Notes: generated by a model not told the origin, from the letters alone. A stretch of 64,000 bases of DNA from Ovis canadensis (GCF_042477335.2 NC_091248.1:117518501-117582500), one strand, 5' to 3'; numbered from the stretch's first letter, positions 11,532 through 23,455 are shown. A program made the numbers and translations.

Positions 11532-13932
11532 TTCAGTCAGTTCAGTTCAGTTCATTGGTCATGTTCCACTCTTTGCAGCCCCATGGACTGCAGCACACCA
11601 GGCCTCATTGTCCATCACCAACTCCCGGAGTTTATTCAAACTCATGTTCATTGAGTGGGTGATGTCATCCAATCATCTCATCCTCTGTTGTCCCCTTCTC
11701 CTCCTGCCCTCAATCTTTCCCAGCATCAGGGTCTTTTCAAATGAGTCAGCTCTTCACATTAGGTGGCCAAAGTATTGGAGTTTCAGCTTCAACATCAGTC
11801 CTTCCAATGAACATTCAGGACTGATCTCTTTTAGGATGGACTGGTTGGATCTCCTTGCAGTCCAAGGGACTCTCAAGAGTCTTCTCCAACACCACAGTTC
11901 AAAAGCATCAATTCTTTGGTGCTCAGCTTTCTTTATAGTCCAACTCTCACATCCATACATGACCACTGGAAAAACCATAGCTTTGACTAGATAGACCTTT
12001 GGTGGCAAAATAATGTCTCTGCTTTTTAATATGCTGTCTAGGTTAGTCATAACTTTTCTTCCAAGGAGCAAGCATCTTTTAATTTCATGGCTGCAGTGAT
12101 TTTGGAGCCCCCCAAAATAAAGTCTGACACTGTTTCCACTGTTTCCCCATCTGTTTGCCATGAAGTGATGGGACTGGATGCCATGATCTTAGTTTTCTAA
12201 ATGTTGAGCCTAAGGCAACTTTTTCACTTGCCTCTTTCACTTTCATCAAGAGACTCTTTAGTTCTTCACTTTCTGCCATAAGTGTGGTGTCATTTGCATA
12301 TCTGAGGTTATTGATATTTCTCCCGGCAATCTTGATTTCAGCTTGTGTTCATCCAGCCGAGCATTTCTCATGATGTACTCTGCATAGAAGTTAAATAAGC
12401 AGGGTGACAATATACAGCCTTGACGTACTCCTTTCCCTATTTGGAACCAGTCTGTTGTTCCATGTCCAGTTCTAACTGTTGCTTCCAGACCTGCATACAG
12501 ATTTCTCAAGAGGCAGGTCAGGTGGTCTGGTATTCCCATCTCTTTGAGAACTTTCCACAGTTTATTGTGATCCACACAGTCAAAGGCTTTGGCATAGTCA
12601 ATAAAGCAGAAATAGATGTTTTTCGGGAACTATCTTGCTTTTTCCATGATTCAGCAGATGTTGGCAATTTGATCTCTGGTTCCTTTGTCTTTTCTAAAAC
12701 CAGCTTGAACATCTGGAAGTTCATGGTTTGCGTATTGCTGAAGCCTGGCTTGGAGAATTTTGAGCATTACTTTACTAGCCTGTGAGATGAGTGCAATTGT
12801 GTGATAGTTTGAGCATTCTTTTGCATTGCCTTTCTTTGGGATTGGAATGAAAACTGCCCTTTTCCAGTCTTGTGGCCACTGCTGAGTTTCCCAAATTTGC
12901 TGGCATATTGAGTGCAGCACTTTCACAGCATCATTTTTAGGATTTGAAATAGCTCAGCTGGAATTCCGTCACCTCCACTAGCTTTGTTCATAGTGATGCT
13001 TCCTAAGGCCCACTTGACTTCACATTCCAGGATGTCTGGCTCTAGGTGAGTGATCACACCATCGTGATTATCTGGGTCATGAAGATCCTTTTTGTACAGT
13101 TCCTCTGTGTATTCTTGCCACCTCTTCTTAACATCGTCTGCTTCTGTTAGTTCCATACCATTTCTGTCCTTTATTGAGCCCATCTTTGCATGAAATGTTT
13201 CCTGATATCTCTAATTTTCTTGAAGAGATCTCTAGTCTTCTAGAAACTAGAAAAGAAAACATTCTATTGTTTTCCTCTATTTCTTTGCATTGATAACTGA
13301 GGAAGGCTTTCTTATCTCTCCTTGCTATTCTTTGGAACTCTGCATTCAAATGGGTATATCTTTCCTTTTCTCCTTTGCTTTTCACTTCTCTTCTTTTCAC
13401 TTCTCTTCTTTTCACAGCTATTTGTAAGGCCTCCTCAGACAGCCGTTTTGCTTTTTTGCATTTCTTTTTCTTGGAGATGGTCTTGTTCCCTGTCTCTTAT
13501 ACAATGTCACGAACCTCTGTGCATAGTTCTTCAGGCACTCTTGTCTATCAGATCTAGTCCCTTAAATCTGTTTCTCACTTCTACTATATAATGTAAGGGA
13601 TTTGATTTAGGTCATACCTGAATGGTCTAGTGGTTTTCCCTACTTTCTTCAATTTAAGTCTGAATTTGGCAATAAGGAGTTCACAGTCTGAGCCACAGTC
13701 AGCTCCCAGTCTTGTTTTTGCTGGCTGTATAGAGTTTCTCCATCTTTGGCTGCAAAGAATATAATCAATCTGATTTCAGTGTTGACCATCAGATGATGTC
13801 CATGTGTAGAGTCTTTTTTGTGTTGTTGGAAGAGGGTGTTTGCTATGACCAGTACATTCTCTTGGCAAAACTCTATAGCCTTTGCCCTGCTTCATTCTGT
13901 ACTCCAAGGCCAAACTTGCCTGTTACTCCAAG
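11532..13932 (-). pseudogene. BovB (RTE) LINE, 2.4 kb, 5'-truncated and broken
   Basis: This is the longest BovB in the window. On the minus strand it runs from within the endonuclease/linker region (about 13932) to the 3' end (11532). Open pieces are 13415-13128, 13183-12923, 12926-12651, 12724-12518, 12575-12258 and 12161-11754, with several frameshifts between them. The catalytic box (about 12290) reads YAND, with the first aspartate of YADD changed. It lies in inverted orientation to the 2.1 kb copy at 4033-6112. An AT dinucleotide run (13934-13956) adjoins its 5' side. Confidence 0.93.
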
Positions 13933-13933
13933 T

Positions 13934-13956
13934 TATATATATATATATATATATAT
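13934..13956. repeat. (TA)n microsatellite
   Basis: About 11 TA units adjoin the truncated BovB. It probably expanded from the tail of the CHR SINE that the BovB entered. Confidence 0.85.
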
Positions 13957-13972
13957 CTTTGCTTAATTTTCT
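13957..13972 (+). repeat. 16-bp direct repeat, right copy
   Basis: Exact twin of 11342-11357, placed directly after the AT dinucleotide run that follows the BovB 5' end. Confidence 0.85.
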
Positions 13973-14239
13973 CATGAATTTGTCTCATGTCAGTTTAATT
14001 ATTAGACCAACCAGAAGAACCTAGGAAGGGAGAAGAAAGTTTCTTCCTCCCCAGTGCGTCACTGGGATGATACTAACTGGGGTCACTCACACTTCCACCC
14101 ATTGTGAAAGATACAAGTATTCTTTCTACGGTGGACACAGCACCATGCTATGTTATCTGATTGAAGGGGTATGCTCTGATGTCCTGGAGGAAGTGTCATC
14201 ATGATATGGTGCAGAGCTCTGTGGGGCTCCTGAGCACAA

Positions 14240-14800
14240 GGTCTTTAAGCCCCCATTTCTTTGATTATAGGAAACAGCCTTCAGTCAGCCTCCATGACCT
14301 TCCCTGAGCTCCAATGGGCAGATTCAAGCCATTGTTAATTAGGGAAGGAAGGGAATGGGAGACCAGGGAGAAGCAAACAGTCAAGAGCAGCCTTGGAGCA
14401 AAGTCCTATTTCCCCATCAAAGGATACACACAACAATATCTTTAAGCTATTTTGCAAATACTGAAACCCCCTCCAGGTGGGAGAAGTTAATGATTCATGA
14501 TGGTATGCTGCCCACAAGCATATAGACTCAGACTAGTTGGACCTGAAGGTTGACAACGTGGACTCACTCCTACTTACCTCACCACCAACTTATCAGAAGA
14601 AAGTCTACCAGCTGATCATACCCTCTGTGAACAATTGCTAGAAAACTTGTCACTATCTTCCCCAAGTTGGGACACTTGTTCTTGAGGGCATTAATTCCTC
14701 TTTGCCTGGCAAAGCAATAAAGCGATCCTTTTCTGCATCACCCAAAACTCTGTCTCCGAGATGTGATTCAGCACCAGTGTGCCAAGCACCTAAGCTTTTG
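14240..14800 (+). mobile_element. Possible LTR fragment of an endogenous retrovirus
   Basis: A GGCAAAGCAATAAAGCG polyadenylation-type box at about 14708 is followed by CCAAAACTCTGTCTCCGAG and then GATTCAGCACCAGTGTG. This resembles the R/U5 end of mammalian LTRs. The left boundary is unclear and no coding region follows. Confidence 0.4.
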
Positions 14801-15846
14801 GCATCAATCACTGCAGTGTATCACCTCCGTGATGGAGCTTCTGCTGCGTCTCTAACTGGGTATTCCAATATTTCATGTATATCCAGCTGCTTTGAGGTTA
14901 CACAGCGATGTGGCCCGCAGATCCCATGTTCATGGGCCCCTCCTTCTACTTCCTGTGATGGAAAGAGTTTTCTGGTCAGATACTGTGTTATGTGGGATTA
15001 CATGTCTGTGAATTAAGCACCCAGAGAATGGCGCTACTAAGGTCCTGCAGGCAGGAAAGGCAATCCCTATACCTGGAATCAGTGTCTGTTCCTGAGAGAG
15101 CAAACCTCTGGCCCTTCCAGGAAAAAAGAGGTCACAGTGCAGTCAACTGGTCACCAAGTAACCTGTTGGTTTCCTTAAGGAGTAGAATTTAGCCTCAGTC
15201 TATCAGATTAGACATCTAGAAGTGGCAGTAGTTATATTTGGTACACGTCATTCAGCAGGGGTGGGAGAGTGGCTCTGACAAAGCCTGGCTGTGTCAGCTG
15301 GCCAAGTTATTTTGTCTACTTGGCACATCTATTAGAATAGGTATTTACAAATGGGCTTAACACGGGATACGAACAACTTCCCATGTTGCTCCAACTCCTT
15401 TACGTCCATCCACAAGTCTCTACACCAGCTCTTCTTGTCTCTCGATTTTACAATCTTTTTCTCTCAAGGTCTCCACCCACCAGCCAGGCCACACATCACT
15501 GTCCATGAGTCCACACTTGTTCAAACCATAGGCCATTGTCCTTACACACAACTCAGATGGCCAGGTGCACATCTCAGGGTTCCTCCTATTGGACAGATTT
15601 TCTGTCACCACCATCTTTCAAGGGCTCCCCCTGAGGGTGACTGTAACGTAGCTGCCTTCCATGTTCAGCTTGTACCCACATGCTGAGGTGACTCATGCAC
15701 ACTCCCAGCTTGGAATTTTTCTTCTTTCTTTATTGGTTGTATGGGAGCCCCCTCATATGGCCATAGGTAAAAGCTGGTGTATCTGGGGTGGAGGGTTGCT
15801 GGTGCAAGTGTAATGAGTGATATAGAGATCTGGGCTACTTGTTCAT
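14801..15846. other. Unassigned intergenic sequence
   Basis: I see no exon, no conserved frame and no repeat I can name with confidence. Confidence 0.35.
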
Positions 15847-15858
15847 ACAGCTTCCTTG

Positions 15859-16066
15859 GAGGTGGAAGTGTTAGTTGCTCAGTCGTGTCCAACTCTTCGT
15901 GACCCCCTGGACTGTCACCTGACAGGCTCCTCTGGCCACAGGATTTTCCAGTCAAGAATACTGGAGTGGGCTGCCATTCTCCACTCCAGGGGATCTTCCT
16001 GACCCAGGGATCGAACCCAGGTCTCCTGCATTGTGGGCAGATTCTTTACCATCTGAGCCACCTGGG
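15859..16066 (-). mobile_element. Bov-tA SINE with 12-bp target duplication
   Basis: An antisense Bov-tA with the GTTGCTCAGTCGTGTCC, GGGATCGAACCCAGG and CTGAGCCACCTGGG boxes. ACAGCTTCCTTG is repeated at 15847-15858 and 16067-16078. Confidence 0.93.
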
Positions 16067-16221
16067 ACAGCTTCCTTGTACCCCCTTAAATTCTATATCC
16101 TGAGAGAGTGCTCCTTTGTCATTAAAGTCTGTATACAGTTTTATATTCCAGCTTACTTGATGGAGGCGATTTCTCGGATTGGTCGGGTTAGAAATCAAAA
16201 TACATCACTCATTTTAGAGGA

Positions 16222-16256
16222 TTGATAAGGAGAGGAGAGGAGAGGGGAGGAGAGGA
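16222..16256. repeat. (GGAGA)n microsatellite
   Basis: A short run of AGGAG/GGAGA units lies just before a CHR SINE. Confidence 0.8.
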
Positions 16257-16278
16257 ATTATTTGGGTAGCCAGGGAGA

Positions 16279-16558
16279 TTTTTTTTTTTTTGACTGAACT
16301 CAGTCCTCATTGCTTCTCACTGGCTTTCTCTAGCTGCAGTGAGTGGGGGATACTCTCTAGTTGTGGTGTGTGGGCTGCTTATTGTAGGGGCTTCTCTCAT
16401 TGCGGAGCACAGGCTCTAGGTGTGCAGACCCAGAAGCTGTGGTGTACAGGCTGGCTTAGTTGCCCCAAGGCACGTGGACTCTTCCTGGACCAGGGATCAA
16501 ACCTGTGTCCCCTGCATTGGCAGGCAGATTCCTAACCACTAGACCACCAGGGAAATCC
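16279..16558 (-). mobile_element. CHR-type SINE
   Basis: It starts with a poly-T run (its poly-A tail in antisense) and ends with the head box ACCACTAGACCACCAGGG. GGACCAGGGATCAAACC is the internal box. Confidence 0.8.
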
Positions 16559-18179
16559 TTACAGAGACTTTTTGTTTGCTTGCCTACTTATTGCTGTTAT
16601 TTTACTGGCAGACCAGAGGCGAGTGTGAAAGTTTCAAAGAAATACATCTGGGGAGGGAGCAAAGCTACAGTTGCTTTGACATGTTAGCAAGAAATCAGGC
16701 TACTTGATTCAGTTGAACCACCAATCAGGGAGGGAAGCAAAACATACTCCAGGCAGTGATGAGTTAGCTGTGCCAGGTCATAGAAATGTAAAGTACATAA
16801 GCCTTGGATGGTTGAGTCACATGCCGTGTTCAAAGTCCACGGCAAACAGGTGCTCTCCAGGAGCTACGGGAGTCAGAGGAGGCGTTAGTCAGCCAGACAG
16901 GGGAGGGCAGAGGCAGGGAGCAGGCAGAAGGGATTTCCCTGGGTTGAAACTGCAGCAGCAAGGCTCCCTCCGAGGAAAAGACCTGGGAAGGGATGGAGCT
17001 GGCATAAACAGGTGGAGGGGCTGACTTCAGAGTGAGAAGGGTCATTTCTCTCTCTGAGAATGAATTTCTAGGCTTTGCTCTGGTGGTGTTAAAATCAGGA
17101 ACTTCAGGCTGCAAATCTTGTTGTTAACACTGGTTTGAAAGCACAGGAAACAGGCGTTTAGACAAGGGCCTGATGTGACAGCCAGAGAGTCTCCAGGGAG
17201 TCTCACCTCCTGATATTTGCTCCCTCCCACACTCTGTAGTACTCATCTGCATAATTCATCAGTGGGCTAGGACAGTAATGACAGTGTGAGTTTCAAAGCT
17301 AGGTCATAAAAACCATTGTGACTTCCTGGTTCACTCTTATCACCTGCTATGGGGAAGCCAGTTGATATGTCATGAGGACCCTCAAGCAGCCCTGTGGAGA
17401 GGTCCATACGACAGGGAACAAAGGCCTCCTGTCCACAGCTAAGCAGCCCTATGGAAAGGCCCACACAACAGGGAACAAAGGCCTCCTGTCCACAGCCAGC
17501 ACTAACTTGCCAGGCACATGGATAAGCCCCATAGAATGGGACCCTTCAGCTACAGCCAAGCAGTCCAATAACTAGAGCCCCTAACTAACAGCTTGGTTTG
17601 AACCTGAGGAAGCACTGAGCCAGAACCACCCAGCTAAGTTACTCAGCAGTACGGGAGCTACTCAGTAACTATGGGAGATAAGAATATTGATTGCTTTAAG
17701 CTATTAAGTTTTGGGGGAAATTGTTATGCAGCCATGGATAATTAATATAATATACCCAAACACACAAAATAACAAAGGTCCCAAACAGAAAGCAATGTGA
17801 ACTGTGGGAAGGCACCTGGGGCGATCATCAGATCCAGAGGAGGAATCAAAGAACAGATTAGTGAAGAGCAGATGACAGGGAGTGGGAATAACAACAGGTT
17901 ATCAGCTTGTGTGTGGCTGGGAAGAGACAACTGGGAACTCGTGGTTTGTAAGAACACTCTATGGAAGGTCAAGGCAGGACTGGGCAAGGCAGAGTGACAG
18001 TCCAACAGGCTGTGTGTAGGTGACCTTTCACAGCCTGGGCCTCTTCCTTGAGTACTAATCCACTTGGGATAAAATAGGACTGGATGGGTTCCCTGAACCC
18101 TATGGTATTGGGTGGGATGTTGATAAGACCACCAGGCCCTAAGCATTTGTTCTGTTAAGTGCCTTAATGAATATGACAT
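16559..18179. other. Intergenic spacer without recognised gene
   Basis: A local duplication at about 17380-17500 has two related units sharing GGGAACAAAGGCCTCCTGTC, with AAGCAGCCCTATGG preceding the second. The rest is unassigned. The 145-codon minus-strand frame at 17742-18179 shows no family resemblance. Confidence 0.4.
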
Positions 18180-18358
18180 AGTCGTATTGTGGAATATTAT
18201 TCAGCCATCAAAAGGAATGGTCTATAGTATGCCCTGTAACATGATTGAGACTGGAAAACATTATTCTAAGTGACAGAAGCCAAAGATAAAGGGTCACACA
18301 CTGTATGATTCCATTTATATGAAATATCCACAGAGTCAGAAAATAGATTAATGGTTGC
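18180..18358 (+). mobile_element. LINE-1 3' end, left part
   Basis: Signature phrases are GTGGAATATTATTCAGCC, GTATGATTCCATTTATATG and ATTAATGGTTGCCAGGG. A Bov-A2 interrupts it and it resumes at 18647. Confidence 0.78.
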
Positions 18359-18365
18359 CAGGGAC

Positions 18366-18639
18366 AGGCAATGGCACCCACTCCAGTAATCTTGCCTGGA
18401 AAACCCCATGGGTGGAGGAGCCTGGTAGGCTGCAGTCCATGGGGTCGCTAAGAGTCAGACACAACTGAGCGACTTCACTTTCTCTTTTCACCTTCATGCA
18501 TTGGAGAAGGAAATGGCAACCCACTCCAGTATTCTTGCCTGGAGAATCCCAGGGACGGGGGAGCCTGGTGGGCTGCCGTCTATGGGGTCACACAGAGTCG
18601 GACACGACTGAAGCGACTTAGCAGCAGTAGCGGTAGCAG
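18366..18639 (+). mobile_element. Bov-A2 (dimeric) SINE inside LINE-1
   Basis: Both monomers are present (GGCAATGGCACCCACTCC and GGAAATGGCAACCCACTCC), with a CAG-rich tail at the right. CAGGGAC flanks it at 18359-18365 and 18640-18646. Confidence 0.9.
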
Positions 18640-18646
18640 CAGGGAC

Positions 18647-18845
18647 ATAAGATAAGAGTGAATGTAGAGTGACCATTAATGCATACAGGGGCATTTCTCT
18701 CAGAGGTAATGAAAATATTCTAAATCAGATAATAGTGATGTACATTTTTGCAAACATACCAAAATACCATTAAATTGTACACTTAAAAATAGTGAATTTT
18801 ATGGCATGAAAATTATATTCCAATAAAAAATATGAAGATGGAGGC
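18647..18845 (+). mobile_element. LINE-1 3' end, right part
   Basis: It continues to the typical 3' phrase AAATTGTACACTTAAAAA and TTATATTCCAATAAAAAA. Confidence 0.78.
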
Positions 18846-18865
18846 ATATATAATAGCACTGACCA

Positions 18866-19802
18866 TGAACCAGACATGGAACAAAAGACTGGTTCCAAAT
18901 TGGGAAAGAAGTACATCAAGGCTGTATATTGTCACCCTGCTTATTTAACTTATATGCAGAGAACATCATTTATGCCAGGCTGGATGAAGCACAAAGTGGA
19001 ATCAAGATTGCCAGGAGAAATATTAATAACCTCAGATATGCAGATGACACCACCCTCATGGCAGAAAGGGAAAAACTAAAGAGCCTCATGATGAAAGCAA
19101 AAGAGGAGAGTGAAAAAGTTGGCTTAAAGCTCAACATTCATGAAACAAAGATCATGGCATCTGGTCCCATCACTTTGTGGGAAATAGATGGGGAAACAGT
19201 AGAAACAGTGTCAGACTTGATTTTTCTGGGCTCCAAAATCACTGCAGATGGTGACTGCAGCCACGAAATTCAAAGATGCTTGCTCCCTGGAAGAAAAGTT
19301 ATGACCAACCTAGATAGCATATTAAAAAGCAGAGACATTACTTTACCAACAAAGGTCCGTCTAGTCAAAGCTATGATTTTTCCAGTGGTCAGGTATGGAT
19401 GTGAGAGTTGGACTGTGAAGAAGGCTGAGCGCTGAAGAATTGATGCTTTTGAACTGTGATGTTGGAGAAGACTCTTGAGAGTCCCTTGGACTGCAAGGAG
19501 ATCCAACCAGTCCATCCTAAAGGAGACCAGTCCTGAATATTCATTGGAAGGACTGATGTTGAAGCTGAAACTCCAATACTTTGGCCACCTGATACGAAGA
19601 ACTGACTCATTTGAAAAGACCCTGATGCTGGGAAGGATTGAAGGCGGGAGAAGGGGACGACAGAGGGTGAGGTAGTTGGATGGCATCACCGACTCGATGG
19701 ACATGAGTTTGAGCAAGCTCCGGGAGTTGGTGATGGACGGGGAGGCCTGGCGTGCTGCAGTCCACAGGGTCGAGTCGGACCCGACTGAGCGACTGAACTG
19801 AA
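18866..19802 (+). pseudogene. BovB LINE fragment
   Basis: This 0.94 kb copy covers the end of the reverse transcriptase and the C-terminus. Its catalytic box reads the intact YADD (about 19040). The main frame 18929-19435 ends at a stop after KKAER, and further lesions follow near 19460 and 19675. It is 5'-truncated and dead. The 3' end carries the GACTGAGCGACTGAACTGAA motif. Confidence 0.92.
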
Positions 19803-19804
19803 CT

Positions 19805-20025
19805 GTGTGCCCAGCACTATTCTAAATGCTTTCTGTGTGTAGTTTAACTTTCACAACCAATGGACCTAGGAGGTAAGAACTATTAATATTATTATGACTT
19901 TAGATTTACGAGTGAGGAAACTGAAGCCCAGAGAGGTTAAGCGATTTGCCCAGGTCACACAGCTAAAGTAAGTGCTGGAGCCAAGAACTGAATGCAGGCA
20001 GTCTACCTCCTGACTGACTTCACCA
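19805..20025 (+). mobile_element. MIR SINE relic
   Basis: The MIR core GAGGAAACTGAAGCCCAGAG and AGGTTAAGCGATTTGCCCAG are clear. The sequence is well diverged, as expected for an ancient mammalian repeat. Confidence 0.85.
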
Positions 20026-20069
20026 TTAAGTCACCTTTCTCAGGTGAATTTTAAGCAAATCTGCAAGGT

Positions 20070-20205
20070 GGGTTTTAGTGTAGTGTTTCTATTTACAGAG
20101 GATAAAATTCAGAGAGGTTAAGTGAGCCGCTCAAGGCCCCACAGGTAGGAAGCAGGGAAGGCAATATTCAAATTTCTGACTTCAGAGCACAAGAGCCTAT
20201 GTCAC
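20070..20205 (+). mobile_element. Second MIR-like relic
   Basis: It carries ACAGAGGATAAAATTCAGAG and GGTTAAGTGAGCCGCTCAAG, a more decayed version of the same core. Confidence 0.6.
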
Positions 20206-20241
20206 CCTAACTTCTTGCTGGGAGCTGCCTTCAGCACTAGG

Positions 20242-20463
20242 CGCTAAGTCGCGTTAGTCATGGCTGACTCTTTGTGACCCCCCTGGACTGTATCCTGCCC
20301 CCCTCCTATGCCCATGGGATTCTCCAGGCAAGAATACTGGAGTGGGTTGCTGTTTCCTTCTCCAGAGGATCTTCCTGACCCAGGGACTGAACCCACGTCT
20401 CCTGTGTCTCCTGTATTGGGAGGTGGATTCTTTACCACTAGCGCCACCTGGGAAGGCCAGCCC
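20242..20463 (-). mobile_element. Bov-tA SINE with 11-bp target duplication
   Basis: An antisense Bov-tA, flanked by TCAGCACTAGG at 20231-20241 and 20464-20474. Confidence 0.92.
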
Positions 20464-20929
20464 TCAGCACTAGGGAGTGAACTAAAATGGACCGTCTGAG
20501 GAGGATCCCATACCTCCGCAGCTGGCCAACACAAGAAGTGCCTTCTCTAAGGCTCATGGAACTGCAATACCTGGTATGTTTCCTTTGCACATGTGATGGT
20601 GTCTATACTGCTTTCTGATTTTCCAATTATCTCTTCACCAAATAACAATTACATTAGCAATCAGAAGCTGAAAATCAGCTTGCTCAGTATCCTCATACAG
20701 ACTTAGTTTTAACTAGTATAAATGCAAGGTACTTTTTATATTGAAATAAATATTGATTCCTATGTCTTTAATTCATTTCAGTTAAAACTTTGGCCATACA
20801 GAAAATTTTGGGAGTTTTCAAATGTCTTTTTAATTTTTGGATTATGGAAATTTTCTGTATAAAAATAGAATAGTAAAATAAGCACTCATTGCTCGTCACC
20901 CAGCTTCAACAATCATCACCTATAGATTT

Positions 20930-21069
20930 AAAAAAATATTTATTTATTTGTTTGGCTGTGCTGGGTCTTAGTTGAGGCATTTTGGATCTAGTTCCCTGAC
21001 CAGGGGTCAAATCTGGGTCCGCTGCATTAGGAGTGGGGAGTCTTAGCCACCGGACCACCAGGGAAGTCC
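20930..21069 (-). mobile_element. CHR-type SINE with 13-bp target duplication
   Basis: A poly-T start and ATTTATTTATTTGTTTGGC lead to the head box CCACCGGACCACCAGGGAAG. CACCTATAGATTT flanks it at 20917-20929 and 21070-21082. Confidence 0.92.
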
Positions 21070-21486
21070 CACCTATAGATTTCTTACAACTAGTTCTCCA
21101 GTTTATTAGTAGCTCAGCCATGATTACTTTATCCTTTAGTACTAGTTAAATAAATCACTTTTTAAAAGGCAAAATGTTAATAAATGTTAATAGGTGGTTA
21201 TACATTTATAGATAATTTGTACTTTCTTCTTTTTAATTCTTAGCATCTTCCAAAGTTTCCATGGTGAATATGTAATACTTTTGTGATAAGGAAAAATGTT
21301 ACTTTTTACAAGTCCTCAGAAATTGCTGCTCTATTGCAACTGCAGTAAAGTTGCAAATTCCAACTTTGCCTTTTACCCATGCAACCAGTTTTCAGCACAA
21401 CACCCTAGACTCTTAGAGCTATATCTGGAATAACAGATTCTTCTCAACTACACTCAACTGCCATATTCTGACCTTCATAATTACAG

Positions 21487-21721
21487 GCAGAAGAAGGACA
21501 GAACACTGTACTCAGTCATGTCCAACATTTTGTGACCCCATGCAGCCCGCAGAAGGTGGGCCCCAGGTAGCCCACTAGACTCCATCCACAGGATTTTTCA
21601 GGCCAGAACACTGGAGTGGGTAGCCATGTCCTTCTCCAGGGAATCTTCCCAACACAGGGATCAACCCAGGTCTCCTGCATTGCAGTCAGATTCTTTACCA
21701 ACTGAGCCACCAGGGAAGCCC
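21487..21721 (-). mobile_element. Bov-tA SINE with 12-bp target duplication
   Basis: An antisense Bov-tA with a small internal expansion around 21545-21570. TCATAATTACAG flanks it at 21475-21486 and 21722-21733. Confidence 0.92.
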
Positions 21722-21733
21722 TCATAATTACAG

Positions 21734-22339
21734 CTACAGTTCAAACAGCCCCTAAAGGAATTTACAGGTTGAAAGCAGTATTACAAACTGCTGGGGATCC
21801 TTTCAATGGATTTAGCAAAATCAACAGGGTTGTTTACAGTGTAATCAGCAACACTGCCCTTAGACCTTGGTGAGCAGAGCCCCTGCCCTGGGCTCCGTGC
21901 CCTGACTGCACCCTGCCCTAGGAGTGAAGAGGCCATGCCTGCAGCTGAGGGGTTCCTGCAGCCCTCTCATCATGCTATGGTGTCCAGTCATCTGCCCATA
22001 ACACCCCAAGCCTGTTTCCACAACTGAGAAAGTCTCCTCCCTTTAGATCTGTTGGGATGACTGCTCATAAGAGAATGGGTGGTTACACTTGCACTGCTGG
22101 GCAGGATGTCCACCCATGTGCACAGAGCCCCTTGTGGTGCAGGATGGAGCCTGGGCTGAGAAGAGAAGGACTGAGTGATGGCTGGAGCTAGCTTTCTCCA
22201 TGCCGTCACCTCCCTCTACAGGATTCCAGGAAGTCTGAGAATTCTACATTGGAACATGACCCTGTTCATCATGGTGTATTTGTCAAGGTAGGAAGACAAA
22301 ACATTTTAACAGTTTGCTAGGATGATTTAAAATTTTTCA
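21734..22339. other. Unassigned intergenic sequence
   Basis: I see no gene and no nameable repeat in these 600 bp. They may be unique spacer. Confidence 0.4.
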
Positions 22340-22500
22340 GTATTTAGACATATGGACCTCTGTATGGCTTCATTTTTATGAAATGTCCAAACAGGCAAAT
22401 CCATAGAGAAAGATAGGTTAGTGGTTGCCAAAGGCTGGGGGAAGAAGGGGAAACTGCATATGCCTGTTGATGTGTCTTTATCCATGTCTGTGTGTATGTG
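22340..22500 (+). mobile_element. LINE-1 3'-end fragment
   Basis: TTATGAAATGTCCAAACAGG and AGTGGTTGCCAAAGGCTGGG are typical of a LINE-1 3' region. SINEs interrupt it. Confidence 0.6.
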
Positions 22501-22511
22501 CCGTCCTTAGT

Positions 22512-22777
22512 CTGGAGAAGGAAATGGCAGCCCACTCCAGTATTCTTGCCCGGAGAATCCCAGGGACAGAGGAGCCTGGTGGGCTGCCGTCTGTGCGGTC
22601 GCACAGAGTCAGACACAACTGAAGCAACTTAGAATGCATGCATGCATTGGAGAAGGAAATGGCAACCCACTCGAGTATTCTTGCCTGGAGAATCCCAGGG
22701 ACAGAGGAGCCTGGTGGGCTGCCATCTATGGGATCGCATCGAGTCAGACACGACTGACTTGCCTTAGCAGCAGCAGC
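22512..22777 (+). mobile_element. Bov-A2 SINE
   Basis: Two monomers are separated by a GCATGCATGCATGC linker, with a CAG tail. The copy directly abuts a Bov-tA. Confidence 0.88.
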
Positions 22778-23104
22778 CATGCTTAGTCACTCAGTTGTTT
22801 CTGACTCTTTGCTACACCATGAACTATAGTCCGCCAGGTTCCTCTGTCCAAGGGGATTCTCCAGGCAACTATACTGGAGTGGGTTGCCAAGCCCTCCTCC
22901 AGGGGATCTTCCCAAACCAGGGATTGAATCCAGGTCTCCCACCTTGCAGGCAGATTCTTTACCATCAGAGCCACCAGGGAAGCCCATGAATACTGGAATG
23001 GATAGCCTATCCCTTCTCCAAGGGAATCTTCCTGACTAAGGAATCAAACTGGGGTCTCCTGCATTGAAGGCGGATTCTTAACCAGGTGAGTTACCAGGGA
23101 AGCC
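22778..23104 (-). mobile_element. Bov-tA SINE with duplicated head half
   Basis: A normal antisense Bov-tA runs to 22985. A second, more diverged copy of the ATACTGGA...GGGAAGCCC half then follows directly (22988-23104). Confidence 0.82.
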
Positions 23105-23334
23105 CCGTTTGTGTGTATACAGAGCTGTATATATCAAGGAATGCAGACAAGTAGACACTCATTTACTCTCCAAGTGTTTGGGGATGGGATGGGGGGCAAG
23201 AACTAGAGCACAAGGAGGATGAAGAAGAATCTAGGCAATCATACCTTCCTTCTGTGAGCTTATGGTACACCTGAGTCTTTATATAGGCTAGTTATTCAGA
23301 GGGGTATGTAATGTAATTCAAGTATAACACAACA

Positions 23335-23455
23335 GTCTATACACTTGGGACAATTACTTCACTTCTCCAGATGTTAGTTCCTTAGTCTGTTAATTCTGAG
23401 GGTTGGACTAGATGTCCTTTAAAGGTCCCTTCCAGCTCTAATATTCCATGATTTA
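23335..23455 (+). mobile_element. MIR relic
   Basis: CACTTCTCCAGATGTTAG and GGTTGGACTAGATG followed by CCTTCCAGCTCT resemble the 3' half of MIR. Confidence 0.6.

Noticed and set aside
14702..15016. 104-codon plus-strand frame
   Set aside because: It starts within LTR-like sequence and shows no protein family features.
17742..18179. 145-codon minus-strand frame in the spacer
   Set aside because: No recognisable domain, no splice or promoter context, and partial overlap with LINE-1 flank. It looks like chance.
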